Shown here: piece by piece, positions 47,508-58,777 of the stretch
How the letters are laid out: each line of letters begins with the position of its first letter
How positions within the stretch are numbered: the stretch's first letter is position 1
Origin: Triops longicaudatus
Taxonomy: Eukaryota > Arthropoda > Branchiopoda > Notostraca > Triopsidae
Assembly: GCA_022885665.1 (NCBI GenBank)
Contig: JAGQDJ010000020.1
Span: 496,001-560,000 of the forward strand
Direction of reading: 5' to 3'
DNA: 64,000 bases
The notes under the pieces: model-generated
What the model was told of the DNA's origin: nothing
What the model saw: the letters and a program-made list of their open reading frames with translations, nothing else
The model's database searches: none
Made by a program: the position numbers and the translations under genes

Positions 47508-49977
47508 GTACGCAGTGTACTGTATTCCACCCATCTTGCGAGAAAAAAAAAGAAAAAATAAATAAAAAGGAAGAAACACAGCAAAAATAAAAGCACACAA
47601 AAAAATGAAAGTGAGAAGCAAGAGCAAAAATGGGCAGGAGAAATAGAAGGGGCAAAAAGTGAACAACTCTGCTGAGGAAATGGAATGTATGTTATGTTAA
47701 ATCGAATGTCCGACTTTGGGGCACAGATGCGACCGAAGTTGTCGAACCTTGTGGGACCAAGTTATTACTTTTCTGCTATAAGAAAGAGGCTGATTTTTTT
47801 CTTTTTTTTTTTTTTTTTTTTTTTTTTTTAGTTGATGGAAAATACGCTTTATAAATCAAATGCATTAATAATACAGTAAAAAGCTAGATCTGAGTGTACT
47901 TAAATAAAAAAAAGTGAACTTAAATCAGTGAAATAACTGAAAAAAATGATTTGAGAAAGTAGATCAATAAAGCTAATGAACTCATAAGTTTGATACGTTA
48001 AAGAAGTGGGTAACTAAAATGTTAGGAAATTAATGAAGGGAGCGAAGAAGAACGGGAAATAAGAAATGAGCTGAAAGAAGTGATAAAAAAGTGAATGCGA
48101 CGTAGATCAATAAGGCTGACAGAAACTATATTTAGGTCTAAGTCAAAATCACGGAAAATTTTACAGAGCAAAATGTCTGTTTCTTAGAAATCACGAAATC
48201 GTGACGCGATGCACTAATGTGGACTTCCTTTTACCAAATTGTGTCAAGAAATAAAAATCAGATGATTCCTTGAGCTGTGGCGACACTTTACTAATAGAGT
48301 GATGTTAGGGAGCGAAAAATGAACATAAACGCGTAACATCTCACAAAAATGAATTTCAGAGAAAAAGTTCGTTGTTTTACGTAATGCGTTAATTTTTAAT
48401 GTGCTCCTAATTACTTTTTTGGTTTTAACAATAGCATACTGAAAACAAAAATAGTCGACCAAAGATAAGCGTTAGAGCATTAGAAGTAATTCAGTCAAGT
48501 TAAGAAACTAATCAAAGGATATAAAGTATTACTTGTATGAATAAAAGATTGCCGCAATGCGAAATAAGTTAAAGCTTGCATGAAAGGTAAGTCGTTACAT
48601 TACAAAGGGTGTGTCCTTTGATTAAACAGCATCCCAACAAAAATGAATTATACTTCTTCTTCCACAAAGCTTTTCTCAATGCCAAGCTTGACTCTTTAAG
48701 TCGGCTCTTATTGTCGAGAGCCCCCAAATCCCCTCTTAATTCGGTTTTCCATTGTATCCGTTTTCTCTTGGAAAGCTAAAGGTTGGCGAGAATAGCCTAT
48801 TTTTGAAAGCCGTCTATGTAGATTAAGGTGTGTATGAAGTGCTCTGACTTTTATGACACGGGGTTATGAATAAAAACCCCGCCCTGTGGTGTTGAGATTT
48901 TGCGCTTTAATGTTGCTCTCCAGGACGAAACTCATCAACGTGCTAACTCTCTCTCGCCGCTTTTCCCTTTCTTTCTCGCCTTTTTTTTATTTATTTTTTA
49001 TTTTTGGTGTGCAGAAGTGGAAAAGTGCAGTAGGATCACGTAGCAAAGGAGACTTCTCCAGAAATCGGAAAAGGAAAGCCGTAGTCTTAAGCCAATAATA
49101 GCTAACAATAGCAAAACCCGATTCTTGTAACAGCTTCACTGAGCTTATTATTGTTTGGCTTCGCCCATCAATCCTTACAAAAGAAGCGAATAAAGAACGG
49201 ACCATTGGAGCCAAAAAGAGGGCACTTTGTGGAATTCACCACTTTTTTCGGACTTGGTGACTCGGCAGGTCAGGTTAGAATGTAATTATTGATCTTCGTG
49301 AGAAGCTATTTTTTTTTATTCTTTTATGCTATTAGTCTTTATTGGCCCATTAGTAGGGACATTTTTTATTGGCCATTTTTGGGGCTGCTACAGCGGCATT
49401 TATCGTTAGAAAAGGTACAGTACGCGAAGTACAAAAGGAAGGAAATTACAGTCTGCCACGATTCTTAATGGGAGTGAATAGGATCACGTTGTTGTGGAGT
49501 AACGTGGGGAGTGAAGGTAATGTAATGCTTCAAGGAATTGTTGATTGCGGTACGACTCTTTTTGGGGTTGGTTTTGTTTCAGCTTGAAAGGGAACGCCAG
49601 GGGGTTGAAACTGGACAATGGAAGGGTGATGTATCACTGGAATGAAACAAAGGGACGTGAAGAAGTGGAGAAAGTTGTGATGAGAAAGATGAAAGGTCGT
49701 TGAAGTTATTCGAGCGCGGTGAGTTTTGGAAGGTCAAAAGCGTCGTGATTGCGGAATTGATTCTTGTGGTGGCAACGGCACCAGAAGCAATGAGATAATG
49801 TAATTGGCGAGATGCAGCGACGGAATCTTTCCACACGAGGGAGCTTTTGGACTTGGTGACTGTCAAGTTGCCAAACTCTTTTTGAGTTATTTTTTATTTT
49901 TCCCTTCCTGGAAAACCAGGTGTTTTTTGTGGTCTGGGAGAAGAAAAATGGAAAGAAGTCATCGTGGTTTGAAATAT
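47508..49977. other. Intron sequence after the 47158 exon
   Basis: Contains a long T run at about 47797-47829 and purine-rich stretches after the donor. No supported gene. Confidence 0.45.
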
Positions 49978-50275
49978 TGTTACGTTCTACTCCTTTCAAA
50001 TTCCGTTTATTCGTAACTTCCAATTTACATCAACACCAAAACGAACTCCCATACAAAATCACACAAAAACACTCTCCTTCTCGTGCTAACTCTCATTTTA
50101 CGTTGACAACAATCAAATTTCACGTTCAACAAACGGAACTGGCTCAAAGGAAGGTAAAAGAGGAACTAACTATTGCAGGCTGGGTGCAGGGGATTTCATT
50201 CTTACCAACAATGAATCTTAGGATTCATTGGTGGGCGGCTACGAAATTGACTGTTGGGTAACAACGAACGCCAAA
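49978..50275 (+). mobile_element. Solo LTR, family A long form
   Basis: 298 bp starting TGTTACGTTCTACTCC. The end is mutated to GAACGCCAAA where the intact copies have GAACGCCACA. Flanks are ATAT (49974-49977) and ATGT, a slightly decayed target duplication. The palindromic core is intact. Confidence 0.88.
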
Positions 50276-52472
50276 ATGTGCAGTGATTACCATTCTATTG
50301 GTAATCGCTTTCGTGTTTCCCTTCATTTACATCATTTTGTAACAGCAAATAATAATAATAATAAATATGATACAAAATAAATAAATCCAAATAAATATAT
50401 AAAACAAATTTAATAACTATAAATGAAAAAAAAATAACAAATGTAACTGTAAATGGGTGCTTATGATGGTTTCGAACTAAAAAATGGTCGCTATGTACAC
50501 AATTCCTTTGAAGGCGATTTAAGTGGGAATATGTCAGCCGAAATTTTATTAAAACCGTTAAAAAGTTTACAAAATTTCGCTGACAGTTAAGTTATGCATG
50601 ATTATGACTAGAGAATGCTACCCAAATAGATTTTGTTTCAACAAAATCAAATTTTGAATAATCAAAATCAGTATCAAATGTTGTGAAAGTTCACGAAACC
50701 GGAAAAGAATTTCCAGGTGCTTTGGCTAAACAAGCTTTTATCGATAGTTTCTAGTTTTTCCCATATAGATTTTAAAGCTTTAAACAAAGATTTTAAGAAA
50801 TAAAATATCTAGAATTAAGTTAAAGGTACTTTCCTAGATTTTTTTCCAAAATGTTGGGCCGATATCTTGTACTGGATAAGTAAGAAAGACTTAGGTTAAC
50901 GGTTTTAAGTGTTTTTTTTTTATTTTTTATTTTTTTTTTTAACTGATAGACGTGGACTTTGGTAAAGAGAGTCTAGGTGTAGATGAACGATGTTAATTGT
51001 TAGGTAGGGATAATTAGGTAAGTTTAAGTCAATTAAGTTACACGTACCTAGCCATGTTCTGAGCGTATTTATAAGTTTGTGACTGATTTAGCGAACGACT
51101 ACCAAGAATTGGCTACCCATGATTGTTGTAACCAGCTGACCAAGTTTTATACTGGGTTGGTAAGCCAGCTCTGGGCGAACGAGCATAATCAATAAGCTAA
51201 TTTTCAAGTTGGAGGGTGTACACCCTTAGGCAATTAAATTAGACACGAAGCTAGGCTAATCAAACTTACACGCTTCCACATTCATCTCTCCCCCTGCCCG
51301 GAAGCTAGACAAGCTCTGCATTCAGAAGTGATTTTCAGTGAAGAGAAAGGGGCTCGCGTTTCGCTGCTGTACACGCCCAAACAGTTCAAATTACATCTTG
51401 TCTCATTTATTTATTTATTTATGTTTATACTTAAAAAAACATGGTTGTAATTGAACACTCGTGTCTCATTTTCTATGCTTTGAGATGTTTTTTGATTTTT
51501 TATTATTCATCAATTTTCTGCTCAATTATTTTAGTGTAGCATGATTCCTGTGTATAATTTCACATTGTTTACAGTAACTTGTAGCGCATGAGCATTAACT
51601 TTATTTAATTTATACAGGAAAAATTAATTATACAGGAAAAATTAATTAAACAGGAAAAATCTATATGAAAATTCGGAGAACTTTATTCAACGTTACTCCA
51701 ACACCATCTGTCCACTATATAATCAAGCAAAATAAAGTGCAGTCCATAGATTTTTTAAAACATTATAATTGGAGGGACTCAGTCATTGCTTTTTTGCCCT
51801 ACATGGCTTCAGTAAAAGTAAATAAAAGCGATTTTATTAAATAAAAATATTTCCTCTCGTTGAACTATCTGAGCTCAAGAGGAGTTGTTGAATGAAAATG
51901 CTCGTTTAGCTGTTCTTTTTAGCTGTTTGTTCATTTAGCTGTTCTCTCCGTTCTCGTTTCCGCACACAAAAAGATCTTGTACAACACATCTTGTACACGT
52001 CTTGTACAATCATGGCCATAAAATCTACGCAAATGCTCTTTCCGCGCCAAAAGTCTTCATCCGCTCAGTGTTTGTCAGTGTGCTCGCTAGATGCCGATAG
52101 CTTCCTATTCCTCGTGTCACGCACGTGTTACGCTGCTAAACTTGTTGCTTGACCACTATGTAAATTAGGCATAACTTGTTTTCTCCCACGTTTTTACGCT
52201 TCAAAGCTTTCGCGTCTGTATATTAATGGCGCGTTTACTATAATATATGAAAGCATTCCACTCTACCAATTTCTCGTAGGATTTTTTTCTATTTAATTGA
52301 GAGTTTGTAGAGAATTTTCTATAGAAAAGTAATTGAAAGTAATTGTATTCTCAATACATTGCAAGTTAATGTAACCCACAGACGACAGTGGATAGAAATT
52401 TAAGGACCGCCGCATCTTCTGCATCGATAATCGAGATAAAAGTCACTTCGTTTGCTTTTATTGTCACCAATT
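50276..52472. other. Intronic AT-rich region
   Basis: About 2.2 kb with an (AAT)n tract at about 50347-50365 and T/A homopolymers near 50910-50940. No gene seen. Confidence 0.45.
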
Positions 52473-52829
52473 CTATCTCTTATCATGTAATGCAAAGCAT
52501 TTTTCTAGAAAGGAAAATAAGATTGCCATATTCAAAGTTCTGGCACTCTTGAGAGCTTTAAAATCACGTTCCAAAATCCGTTTGTCTTTGTTCTCGTAAC
52601 CCAATTCCTGAGTCGGAATTAAGTCTCCTTGACGGTGCTCCACATCATCCAGTCCAACCTTTGTTGATTTGACGTTTGCGTAACGGATCGAATTCCGTGT
52701 CGTTGCATCTCTCGGTTCCAACTTAGTGCATTTGATTAGAAAGATGTGTATTCGATAAGAAAAGGAGAATGAAAGTTGAAAGAAGAGCGTGTGTAGAATA
52801 CCTGAAGGGCGATGCCTAGTTAAGCCCAT
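52473..52829 (-). CDS. Hypothetical protein, 118 codons or an exon
   Basis: A minus-strand frame with a true ATG at 52829. The first third is hydrophobic and phenylalanine-rich; it is also a pyrimidine-rich stretch ending in ACTAAG and could instead be an intron end. The remainder is charged and protein-like (KSTKVGLDDVEHRQGDLIPT, then KDKRILERDFKALKSARTLN). I recognise no family. It could be a nested gene in the PDE4 intron, one exon of a minus-strand gene, or chance. Confidence 0.27.
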   Translation of the reverse strand: MGLTRHRPSGILHTLFFQLSFSFSYRIHIFLIKCTKLEPRDATTRNSIRYANVKSTKVGLDDVEHRQGDLIPTQELGYENKDKRILERDFKALKSARTLNMAILFSFLEKCFALHDKR

Positions 52830-53834
52830 AAAAAAAAGAAAAAATATTTTCCAGCTAACATGCTCATAACTCTTCTTGCATCCACTTAAGTTAGGATTAG
52901 GAAACGAAATTTTTTTCCCCTACAAGGCAATAGAATATGTTTCTCAACCTTTCTCTTTTAAGGCAGAAGAAACAAGGCGAATGAAACGAAAACGCAACAA
53001 ACGCTTGACGTGAGTAAACGATGAGTCATTCAGGTGTGTTTTTTCGCTCTCTTTGACTTCGGAATGCTGTAAGCATCCTCCATTCGTCCCCGCCCCCAGT
53101 ACTGCATTTCCACTCCAAAACTTAGTCACAGCCTAAATTGTGCTCGCGTCCATTAAGTGCAAATAAGCGATGCACCTGTCCTGATGAAGCCCTTTCGTAA
53201 GCTCTCTCCGAATGTGTAGGGGAACTTGTTTTTCAAGGTAGCAAAGCAGGAAAGGGAAAGACGTGCAAGAGAGGACGGAAGAAGAGAAAAAGAGGAAACA
53301 GGTTACAAGACTAGAAAGCTCGGTATACGATGACGTCTGGTTCCCGAAAACTTATCATATATCGAGACCCTTAACTGGTAGCTTACACGTTAATTTCCAA
53401 GAAATATACAATTAGAAAAAATCTTAAAATGTAATTCCAAAATTCAGATAATAATTCAGAAATTTAAGTATAAAATAATTCGCGTAATTAAGTGTAATCG
53501 TGGGTAGAAGTTCAGTATTACGAAGTCCAATTTTCAAGAAATTTTGAAAAATTTTGAATTTTTACAATGCGCGTTATTATTCCGTATCTTTTTAAATTTT
53601 CAGAAATATTTTTGATTTTGTGTTTCAAATATTGGAGATATATTTTTAAACCGATGAGGTAAAACTTTAGAAATAGGTTTCGAAGGCTGTTTAATTTATT
53701 TGTTGGGAAGTTGTCAAACGAGCTGTAGAACATCGTAAAGGAAATCGATTGGAAGATTTTTCTATTTTTTAAGTTAAAATTTATGGTAATTTTTCCCCGA
53801 ACGTTTGTTAAAAGACACAAGCTTTTTTTAATAC

Positions 53835-54103
53835 TGTTACGTTCTACTCCTTTTCAAATTCCGCTTATTCGTAACTTCAGTACACAATCACACAAAACAC
53901 TCTCCTTCTCGTGCTTTCTCTCACTTTACGTTCACAACAATCAAATTTCACTCTCAAGAAACGCAACTGACTTCAAGGAAGGTCGAAAAGGAACTCTACT
54001 TTACAGGCTCGGTGCGGGGAATTTCATTCTTACCAACAATGAATCTTAAGATTCATTGCTGGGCGGCTACGAAATTGACTGTTGGGTAATAACGAACGCT
54101 ACA
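53835..54103 (+). mobile_element. Solo LTR, family A short form
   Basis: 269 bp from TGTTACGTTC to CGAACGCTACA. Flanks are ATAC and CTAC, a target duplication with one change. It lacks the extra segment of about 30 bp, as at 17628 and 63486. Confidence 0.87.
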
Positions 54104-55585
54104 CTACTTCTCTGAGATCAGTCAACTGTCGTCACAGCTTCGGTACGTGATTTTGCTGTCGTCATATTTGCTTTTCTTGCTTTTTTATGAGTTTGCTTGG
54201 CAAGGTACTCAAGGGTGGAGTTGACATTGCATTTGTTTTGTAAAAACAGTGACAAAACCATATTTCAAGGAACAGCTTGCAGTCACATTTGCGTCAGGAA
54301 CGCTTGTCAGTTCCAGTCAAACGAAGCAAAAACTGCACTAGGTGTCTGTTCTCAGTCGATTTCGTTTTTTCTGCGTCCACTGAAGCTGAATTGACTCTTT
54401 AGTTCTTTCCAGGAAATTTATTACTCGGAAGTACAGTCGATTGTGTCGTAAACTGAGTTCATTCCGTCGTAAATTCAGGAGCTACTGCACTTGAAAGGCC
54501 ACTTTAGCTCCACAAGATGGGCATTCTTGAAGTTAAGAACGTATGAGTACCATTAACACAGCTTCTCAATTTGTGATTGCGTCACTGAACACAAGAAAAC
54601 GACTTGAAAATAATTTTTTGGGGAAAACATAGGCTGAAAAGCCCACCTGGCAAATGAAACACTATCTTTCCCAAACATTCAGCCGATAGCTCACTGATAC
54701 ACACGACAACTAACATCGTTTAAAAAAATACTGATAAAAATTTAAATTTTTCTACTAAATGAGTTTTTATGCAATGTCCAAAAGTTTCTGGTACATTTGT
54801 CATAAGTCATGCAGTGGTGTCCTATAACTTATATGACACTTTTATTTCATGAACGGGAATTTCTCTAATTTTCACTTCACTGCGGAGTTTTTAATATAAA
54901 AATGCCATCGTTAGGCTTTCACCTTTTGAAAATTCGTTTATTTTCTAAGCAATTATACGAGTTTAAATTTGGTTTTATTTTATGGACTTAATTATTTTTT
55001 TTTGCATTTATATATTATAAAAAATATTATAAATTATATTATACTGTATATTATAAAGTATTTATATATTATAAATATATTATAAAAGAAGCTTCACACA
55101 ACACTTATAGAAACGCAAAAAAATAAAGCAGCAAAAATAATTCTCTTTGTTTGATTGAAAATGAAACAGCGAACGCGTTTCTCGGGCACAAAACTGGGTT
55201 AAAAAATTGTCACGTGACGCAAATTCTAAACAAAAAATGTACGTGAGATTTACTCCCGACGAAGTCTTTGGGCAGGGAATTAGGAGCATTAAAGCTTTCA
55301 GCTAAGAGCGCGTAGATATTCTCTCTTAGCGATGCGTTGAGTGCGAACAGCTGACTGTCGTTAGCCGAGGAGCCAATGAACTATTAAGGATTCCCTAGCC
55401 ATAGAAACCGAAGCTAGTGTGGCTTCTCGGTTCATTCGTTCCGTAGCCTCTGTCAAGTGTTGTATTTACTTCAGTTACGCGTGCACAAAGATAGAGCGCA
55501 GACCCTTACGACCAAGTCTACCGAAAAGGTTGATTCCTACGCGCAAATTGGATCATTAGTGTTCTTTTCCCATTTCTTAACGAAC
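54104..55585. other. Region upstream of the 55907 exon
   Basis: About 1.5 kb without a supported gene. Positions 55009-55087 are a dense TATTATAAATATA tract. The end of this stretch probably holds the promoter for the 55907 exon. Confidence 0.45.
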
Positions 55586-55725
55586 TGTTTCGTATTCTTG
55601 CAGTGCAGTTTACCTGAAAATTAACGGAAAAAAGCCTAAACAAAAATCTCGCGAGGAAAATGGTTCTTAAACAAGTGTAAAAATACGTTCACAATGAAAA
55701 ACACGTATATAGCGTAAATAAAGTG
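55586..55725 (+). repeat. Leader duplication, copy 1
   Basis: A 140-bp unit beginning TGTTTCGTATTCTTGCAGTG and ending at ATAAAGTG. It contains two tiny open frames: ATG 55660 (6 codons, MVLKQV) and ATG 55694 (7 codons, MKNTYIA). It lies directly before copy 2, upstream of the 55907 start codon. Confidence 0.9.
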
Positions 55726-55857
55726 TGTTTCGTATTCTTGCAGTGAAGTTTACCTGAAAATTAAAAAAAAAAGAAAAATCTCGCAAGGAAAATGGTTCTT
55801 AAACAAGTGTACTAATACGTTAACAATGAAAAACACGTATATAGCGTAAATAAAGTG
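55726..55857 (+). repeat. Leader duplication, copy 2
   Basis: Second copy of the 55586 unit. It keeps both small frames: ATG 55792 (7 codons, MVLKQVY) and ATG 55825 (7 codons, MKNTYIA). It ends 49 bp before the main ATG. Confidence 0.9.
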
Positions 55858-55906
55858 TATACAACGTATTTAAAGCATATAAATTGAAGGAGATAATTAC
55901 AGCAAA

Positions 55907-56709
55907 ATGGGTGATTTCCACTTTGACGGCTCAGGATCGTTTCCAAGTGTTGCTAATACTAGTACGAGCACGACTGGAGCGTTTACAATAAAAAAGGTCA
56001 ATAATATTTCCCGGCCTGCATTACGCTTGCCTTTGTTGACCACAACCAGTGATTCCATTCACCGGGATAACCCCTTAACCGGCGAGAGCCCTCAGAATCG
56101 CTGGGATCGCGTCGCTTCCAGTTGGTCTGGCTGTGATTCTCGCGCGGAATTCGAGCACCGCAGTAGTGCCAATCCTTTCAATGGCCAAGACGCGTTTCGT
56201 AAACGCGAAAGTGATCCTAACATCCTGAGCGTCCCTTGGTTGCCCCAACTGGGTAATTCTTCGGAAATGGCTTCTTCGCCCAAAAGTTTTGAGTTTTCTT
56301 CCAAAAATTGCTCGGCGCGAGGGTTGACCATTCTTTCACCCCATAGTCCTATGCCCGAACTGACCTATTGTTCTTCATTTTCGCTGCGGACCCGAAGGGG
56401 CAAATCCATCATTTTGCCGAAATTGAAAATCCCTCGGCCGCCGGGTGGCGTGGTCACCGGAAGCGGGACTCCCTCTACCACAGGCGGGGTAAAAAACGGC
56501 AGCAGTAGCGGCAGTAATCACCAGGAGGCCGAAATTGGCTGGAGTAAGCAAAGTACTTATGTGACGTCATCGCAACAGCTGTGGCAATCTAGTAGCGTGT
56601 TCGGTACCACGGCCGAAGAGCATAGTAGCTTTAATGCGGTGCAACAACAGCAGTTTTGGTGGCAGCAACACGCTGAGGCCAGTACAGAAATTAATTACCA
56701 GTACAGCGA
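55907..56709 (+). CDS. PDE4: PDE4-type alternative first exon, longest form
   Basis: ATG 55907 opens 267 codons plus two bases to a GA|GTAAGT consensus donor, the longest coding block in the window. It is Ser/Thr/Gly-rich and largely disordered, ending in a Gln-rich segment (VQQQQFWWQQ, then INYQYS). It has basic sites FRKRESDPNILS and LRTRRGKSIILPKLKIPRP. The latter sits far from the exon end, unlike the other first exons. Phase 2 and orientation match them. Base composition is clearly more GC-rich than its flanks, as expected of coding DNA. I assign it to the same gene from phase and context; no part of it is diagnostic of PDE4 by itself. A duplicated leader with small upstream frames precedes it. 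Confidence 0.72.
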
Positions 56710-57480
56710 GTAAGTTTGTTCAAGAAAATTAAACTAACGACAAAAAAAAATCAAGTTATCGGGTTGCTGTGTACGTTGTAAGCACCCACGTTGCTATATT
56801 GGTAAGGCAACAAGTGGTATCAGCTGCTTCTGGGCTAGAAAGGGCCTCGGGCCAATCTTCTTTTTTTAGACAAGGAGATGAGAAACGGGAGATAAGAGAT
56901 TTAAAGTGGTAATGGAGGACGGGGAAGGAGGAATTAGCACTCGTGAATTGCTAAAAACGCGCCAAGGTGCTGATTCATGTTTACAGAAGAAGGAAGGGAG
57001 GACGGGGAGGGGGGGGGTGATTCCCCGGAAAGGTAAACGGCAAGAAGTCAGAGTGCAGCACAGCTAGAGATGTCACGTTCGGTTTCTCTGGAAAGATCTT
57101 ATGTGCTATTTAAAGGGGTTGAAAGCGACACAGAACGTGGTGAAAAACTAACGATGACTGAAGTTTTTTTTTAAGAATATTTTTAATAAAAAAAACGAAA
57201 AAGGGAAAAAAGAGGAAAGGTAGTTTTAATGTATAGACAGGTTATTTATTCATCTCGACAGGCGTGGGGAAAGGGTGAACTGTCTGGGAATTTAGCAGTG
57301 GCGTCGAGTCGAGCTGGTTGTAAAAAGTGGAAGTGCTTTAGGTGGGTAAGATTTAATGAGGTGAACTAAAAATAGATGACGTAAGGTCTAAAGTATTTAC
57401 TTTTATGGGTGGAAGGAGTGTAAAGGGGAAGATAATAAAGCTAGTAACCGGATTTTTGCGTAAAAACACAGAGGTTCCTT

Positions 57481-57482
<2 letters not shown>

Positions 57483-57511
<29 letters not shown>
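57483..57511. repeat. Poly(A) tract
   Basis: About 29 consecutive A on the plus strand, without an adjoining cDNA-like sequence that I can recognise. Confidence 0.9.
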
Positions 57512-57513
<2 letters not shown>

Positions 57514-58480
57514 GGAAAGAAAAAATAACGAAAACAAAGGCAACATTTTTGCCATATTTTGGCTGTGGAAACAGAGCCAAGATTTTTATGTGCACAGGGG
57601 AGGTGTGAAGCCAAAGGGCCTTGAAAAGTTGCAAGAAGATGGCAAGAACGGGTCCAAGATACACGGAAGCTTTGTTTTGAAGGGTAGGTAAATAAACGCA
57701 GTGATTGTCAGAGCTTGTGATGCATTCACTACGCATTTGAAGGTTAATTGTTTCCAAACTTGTAGCAAGCCAGTTTTCGCGCTAGTTGAGTTTTAAGGAG
57801 TTTTAAAAATCTCGAAATTTAATTCGATGTTAATCGTAATTTGCTGAAGAAAAATGGCTATTTTTTCGGGAAAAATATGTATGATTAGAGAGACGCGATA
57901 AAGAAAATTTTCAAAATAAAGCCTTAATAGATAAAATTAACCAAGGCTCATATTATCAAATATTTTTTTAATATTGATGAAATTATTTAAAAGGTAAACT
58001 GCCTAGCAGAAATTGCATACATCAGTGTTATAAACGTGTTTTTTGCTTATTCATCCTCAGTTAATTCACTGGGTATTCAATACTTCATGCTTTGCGTCAA
58101 ATTTTCGAAACCGCGTGATGTTGAAATCCTCCAATGACGGATTATGTAACGTAACCAATGTCGTAATTTTAAGGTTACAACGTCTGAATTATGCTCTCCC
58201 ATACTGTGCTGAGTTTCTCAAGCATTTTTTCTAAATTTCGTCATGCTAGTCTTGTGATTTCATTAGACGATAGTTTGTGGGTCTATTGTTTCCTCAGTTG
58301 CGAGGAAAGAATGCGAGGAATTCCTCGTCCTTCATTAGAAATTGGTAGGGAGGCTCTTGAAATTATACAGTAGTTTCCGTGTTGCAAAGGAAAAGCGGAC
58401 GTGACGGTCCATTGATGGATCGAAACCATTAGACGTTCTTTCTCATTTAGCCCTGATTGACGAATCGGGCTTTCCGAGTC

Positions 58481-58777
58481 ATGGTTCTTTTCAATTTGTC
58501 AGCTGAAAGCAATTCTGCCTCCAGCAGCCAGCGAAGGAGCCTATTGTATCGGCTTCACGACAGAAAATCTAAAACTTTACTTCCTTACGATTGTATGAAC
58601 AAATACTCAATCTTCTACGAAAACTCAACGCTTCGTAACAAAATAAATGATTGCTTAGTAAAAGATGGAGGAAAAATTGGTGAGAAGCCTATAAGCCTAC
58701 TTTCTAGTGTTGCAGGGACCACCTGTAGAGGGCTCCACTTGGAACATGAAAAACAGAAAGCTAGAAAAGGAAAATAA
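58481..58777 (+). CDS. Hypothetical 98-residue frame with SQRRSLLYR
   Basis: ATG 58481 to a TAA at 58775-58777. Near the start it reads ASSSQRRSLLYRLHDRKSK. PDE4 upstream conserved region 1 has SQRRESFLYRSDSD, so the short similarity caught my eye, but nothing after it matches. It could be coincidence, a degenerate copy of that exon, or an unrelated small protein. Confidence 0.2.
   Translation: MVLFNLSAESNSASSSQRRSLLYRLHDRKSKTLLPYDCMNKYSIFYENSTLRNKINDCLVKDGGKIGEKPISLLSSVAGTTCRGLHLEHEKQKARKGK

Noticed and set aside
57353..57757. 134-codon minus-strand frame
   Set aside because: Carried through the poly(A) tract as poly-Phe; low-complexity artefact.
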